From contig CALKYL010000289.1 in NCBI GenBank assembly GCA_938003515.1, positions 1 to 6,029 on the forward strand: a stretch of DNA of 6,029 bases, written 5' to 3'. Position numbers and translations under genes: made by a program. Origin of the DNA: an uncultured bacterium. Its GTDB lineage: Bacteria; Planctomycetota; UBA1135; UBA2386. Shown piece after piece: positions 5,359 through 6,029 of the stretch (position 1 is the first letter of the stretch; each line of letters starts with the position of its first letter). The notes below the pieces were generated by a model. It made no database searches and had not been told where the DNA came from. It was given only the letters and a program-made list of their open reading frames with translations.

Positions 5359-6029
5359 ATGATCCCTCGCCCGTCGCTCCTGTCCCGTCTCGTGCTCGTC
5401 GCTGCCGGTCTCGCCCTCGGCTTGCCTGCCCAGCGCGAACCGGGGGGCGGCGCCTCGGACGAGAAGATGCAGGGGATCATGAAGGCGCGCCGGGAGGCCG
5501 GCGACGGCGACGGGGGCAAGCCAGAGGGCGGCTGGGAGAACCTCACCCCCGAGCAGCAGCTCGAGCGCGGCGTGCGGCGCGGCGCGTCCTCCTACTGCCG
5601 GTTCGTCGCCGCCTGGCGGCCCGAGAAGCTCCTGCCCGGCCAGTCGGGCACGCTGCTCGTGACGGCTCTCCTGCAGGGGCAGACGGTGCTCCCGTCGCCC
5701 GCCCCGATCGAGCTGATGCCGGGCACGCAGCGCGCCGACGACCCGGTGCAGATCGGGGCGCTGATGGTGCGCCCGGCCGAGCCGGGCACGCTGGCGAAGG
5801 CCTACGAAGGCCGCCCGGTCTACGAGAACTACGCGGTGTTCGAGATCCCGGTGACCATGGGCACGCAGGCCAGGATCGGGGACAAGCACGTCGTCGCGAT
5901 GGACCTGAAGTTCGACCTCTACGACGGCACGACGGGCCAGCCCGTCGGCCGCTTCCTCGAGCGGGTCTCGACCGAGGTCGAGGTGGGCGCCCCGCTCGAC
6001 CCGCCGGTCGCCGGCCGGGCCGCCGGCCG
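5359..6029 (+). CDS. Exported protein, weakly like the DsbD N-terminal domain (partial, 3' end outside window)
   Basis: From the ATG at 5359 the frame is open to the window edge (223 complete codons) with strongly G/C-biased third positions. Residues 1-25 are a clear Sec signal peptide: Arg-containing n-region, hydrophobic core LVLVAAGLALG, and likely cleavage after LPAQ. Residues 26-75 are Gly/Glu-rich and probably a flexible linker. From about 84 to 210 lies a beta-rich domain with phrases PGQSGTLLVTALLQG, FEIPVTM (161-167) and DKHVVAMDLKFDLYDG. The order resembles the alpha/N-terminal domain of thiol-disulfide interchange protein DsbD, where the FEIPV-like strand precedes a strand bearing the reactive cysteine pair. 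That pair is absent here: the only cysteine seen is Cys80. The product is therefore a periplasmic or surface protein of unproven role. It could be a non-catalytic DsbD_N-like domain, or simply an unrelated beta-sandwich. No ribosome binding site is obvious. It is divergent from mrp. Confidence 0.78.
   Translation, partial: MIPRPSLLSRLVLVAAGLALGLPAQREPGGGASDEKMQGIMKARREAGDGDGGKPEGGWENLTPEQQLERGVRRGASSYCRFVAAWRPEKLLPGQSGTLLVTALLQGQTVLPSPAPIELMPGTQRADDPVQIGALMVRPAEPGTLAKAYEGRPVYENYAVFEIPVTMGTQARIGDKHVVAMDLKFDLYDGTTGQPVGRFLERVSTEVEVGAPLDPPVAGRAAG

Noticed and set aside
1..6029. A search for a new defence, mobile or CRISPR-type system
   Set aside because: There are no direct-repeat arrays, transposase, integrase, reverse transcriptase or toxin-antitoxin pairs; the genes are mostly housekeeping-type with uniform codon bias.

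Overview
The window is very GC-rich bacterial chromosomal DNA with a strong G/C preference at third codon positions. It is packed with short housekeeping-type transcription units on both strands. There is no rRNA, tRNA, CRISPR array, insertion sequence or phage gene that I can recognise. Gene content (lipoate synthesis, Fe-S assembly ATPase, thioredoxin, exonuclease VII) and the two Sec-type leaders ending in Ala-Gln suggest a Gram-negative, high-GC bacterium. A planctomycete-like organism is plausible, but this is an impression from leader style and gene company, not a proven assignment.

Layout from left to right. Positions 1-1399 (minus) hold the 5' part of xseA, the large subunit of exonuclease VII, with an unusual HARP-like N-terminal extension; its 3' end lies beyond the window. 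Directly upstream of it, 10 bp away and probably in the same transcript, is lipB (1410-2015, minus), octanoyltransferase. Starting only 18 bp from lipB and running the other way is a small membrane-anchored protein with an Ig-like extracytoplasmic domain (2034-2486, plus). It ends tail-to-tail with a thioredoxin gene (2462-2782, minus), with 25 bp of coding overlap. A 138-bp divergent intergenic region (2783-2920) with two perfect 7-bp inverted repeats separates thioredoxin from a GT-A fold glycosyltransferase (2921-3844, plus). That gene in turn overlaps the end of a 74-residue CxxC protein of the DUF1858 type (3828-4052, minus). The small protein lies downstream of an Mrp/ApbC-type P-loop ATPase (4133-5194, minus), probably in one operon. 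A divergent promoter region (5195-5358) leads to an exported protein (5359 onward, plus) that runs off the right edge and weakly resembles the N-terminal domain of DsbD-type proteins.

How they fit together: several products concern sulfur or redox chemistry (lipoyl cofactor assembly, thioredoxin, Fe-S carrier ATPase, CxxC mini-protein and possibly a DsbD-like exported domain), but the strand changes show at least five separate transcription units. The most interesting points are the HARP-like extension on exonuclease VII and an Mrp ATPase that lacks the family's usual C-terminal CxxC while its operon partner carries a CxxC. A 21-bp dyad sitting exactly inside a candidate thioredoxin promoter is also worth checking. 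No stretch longer than about 165 bases is without a gene.
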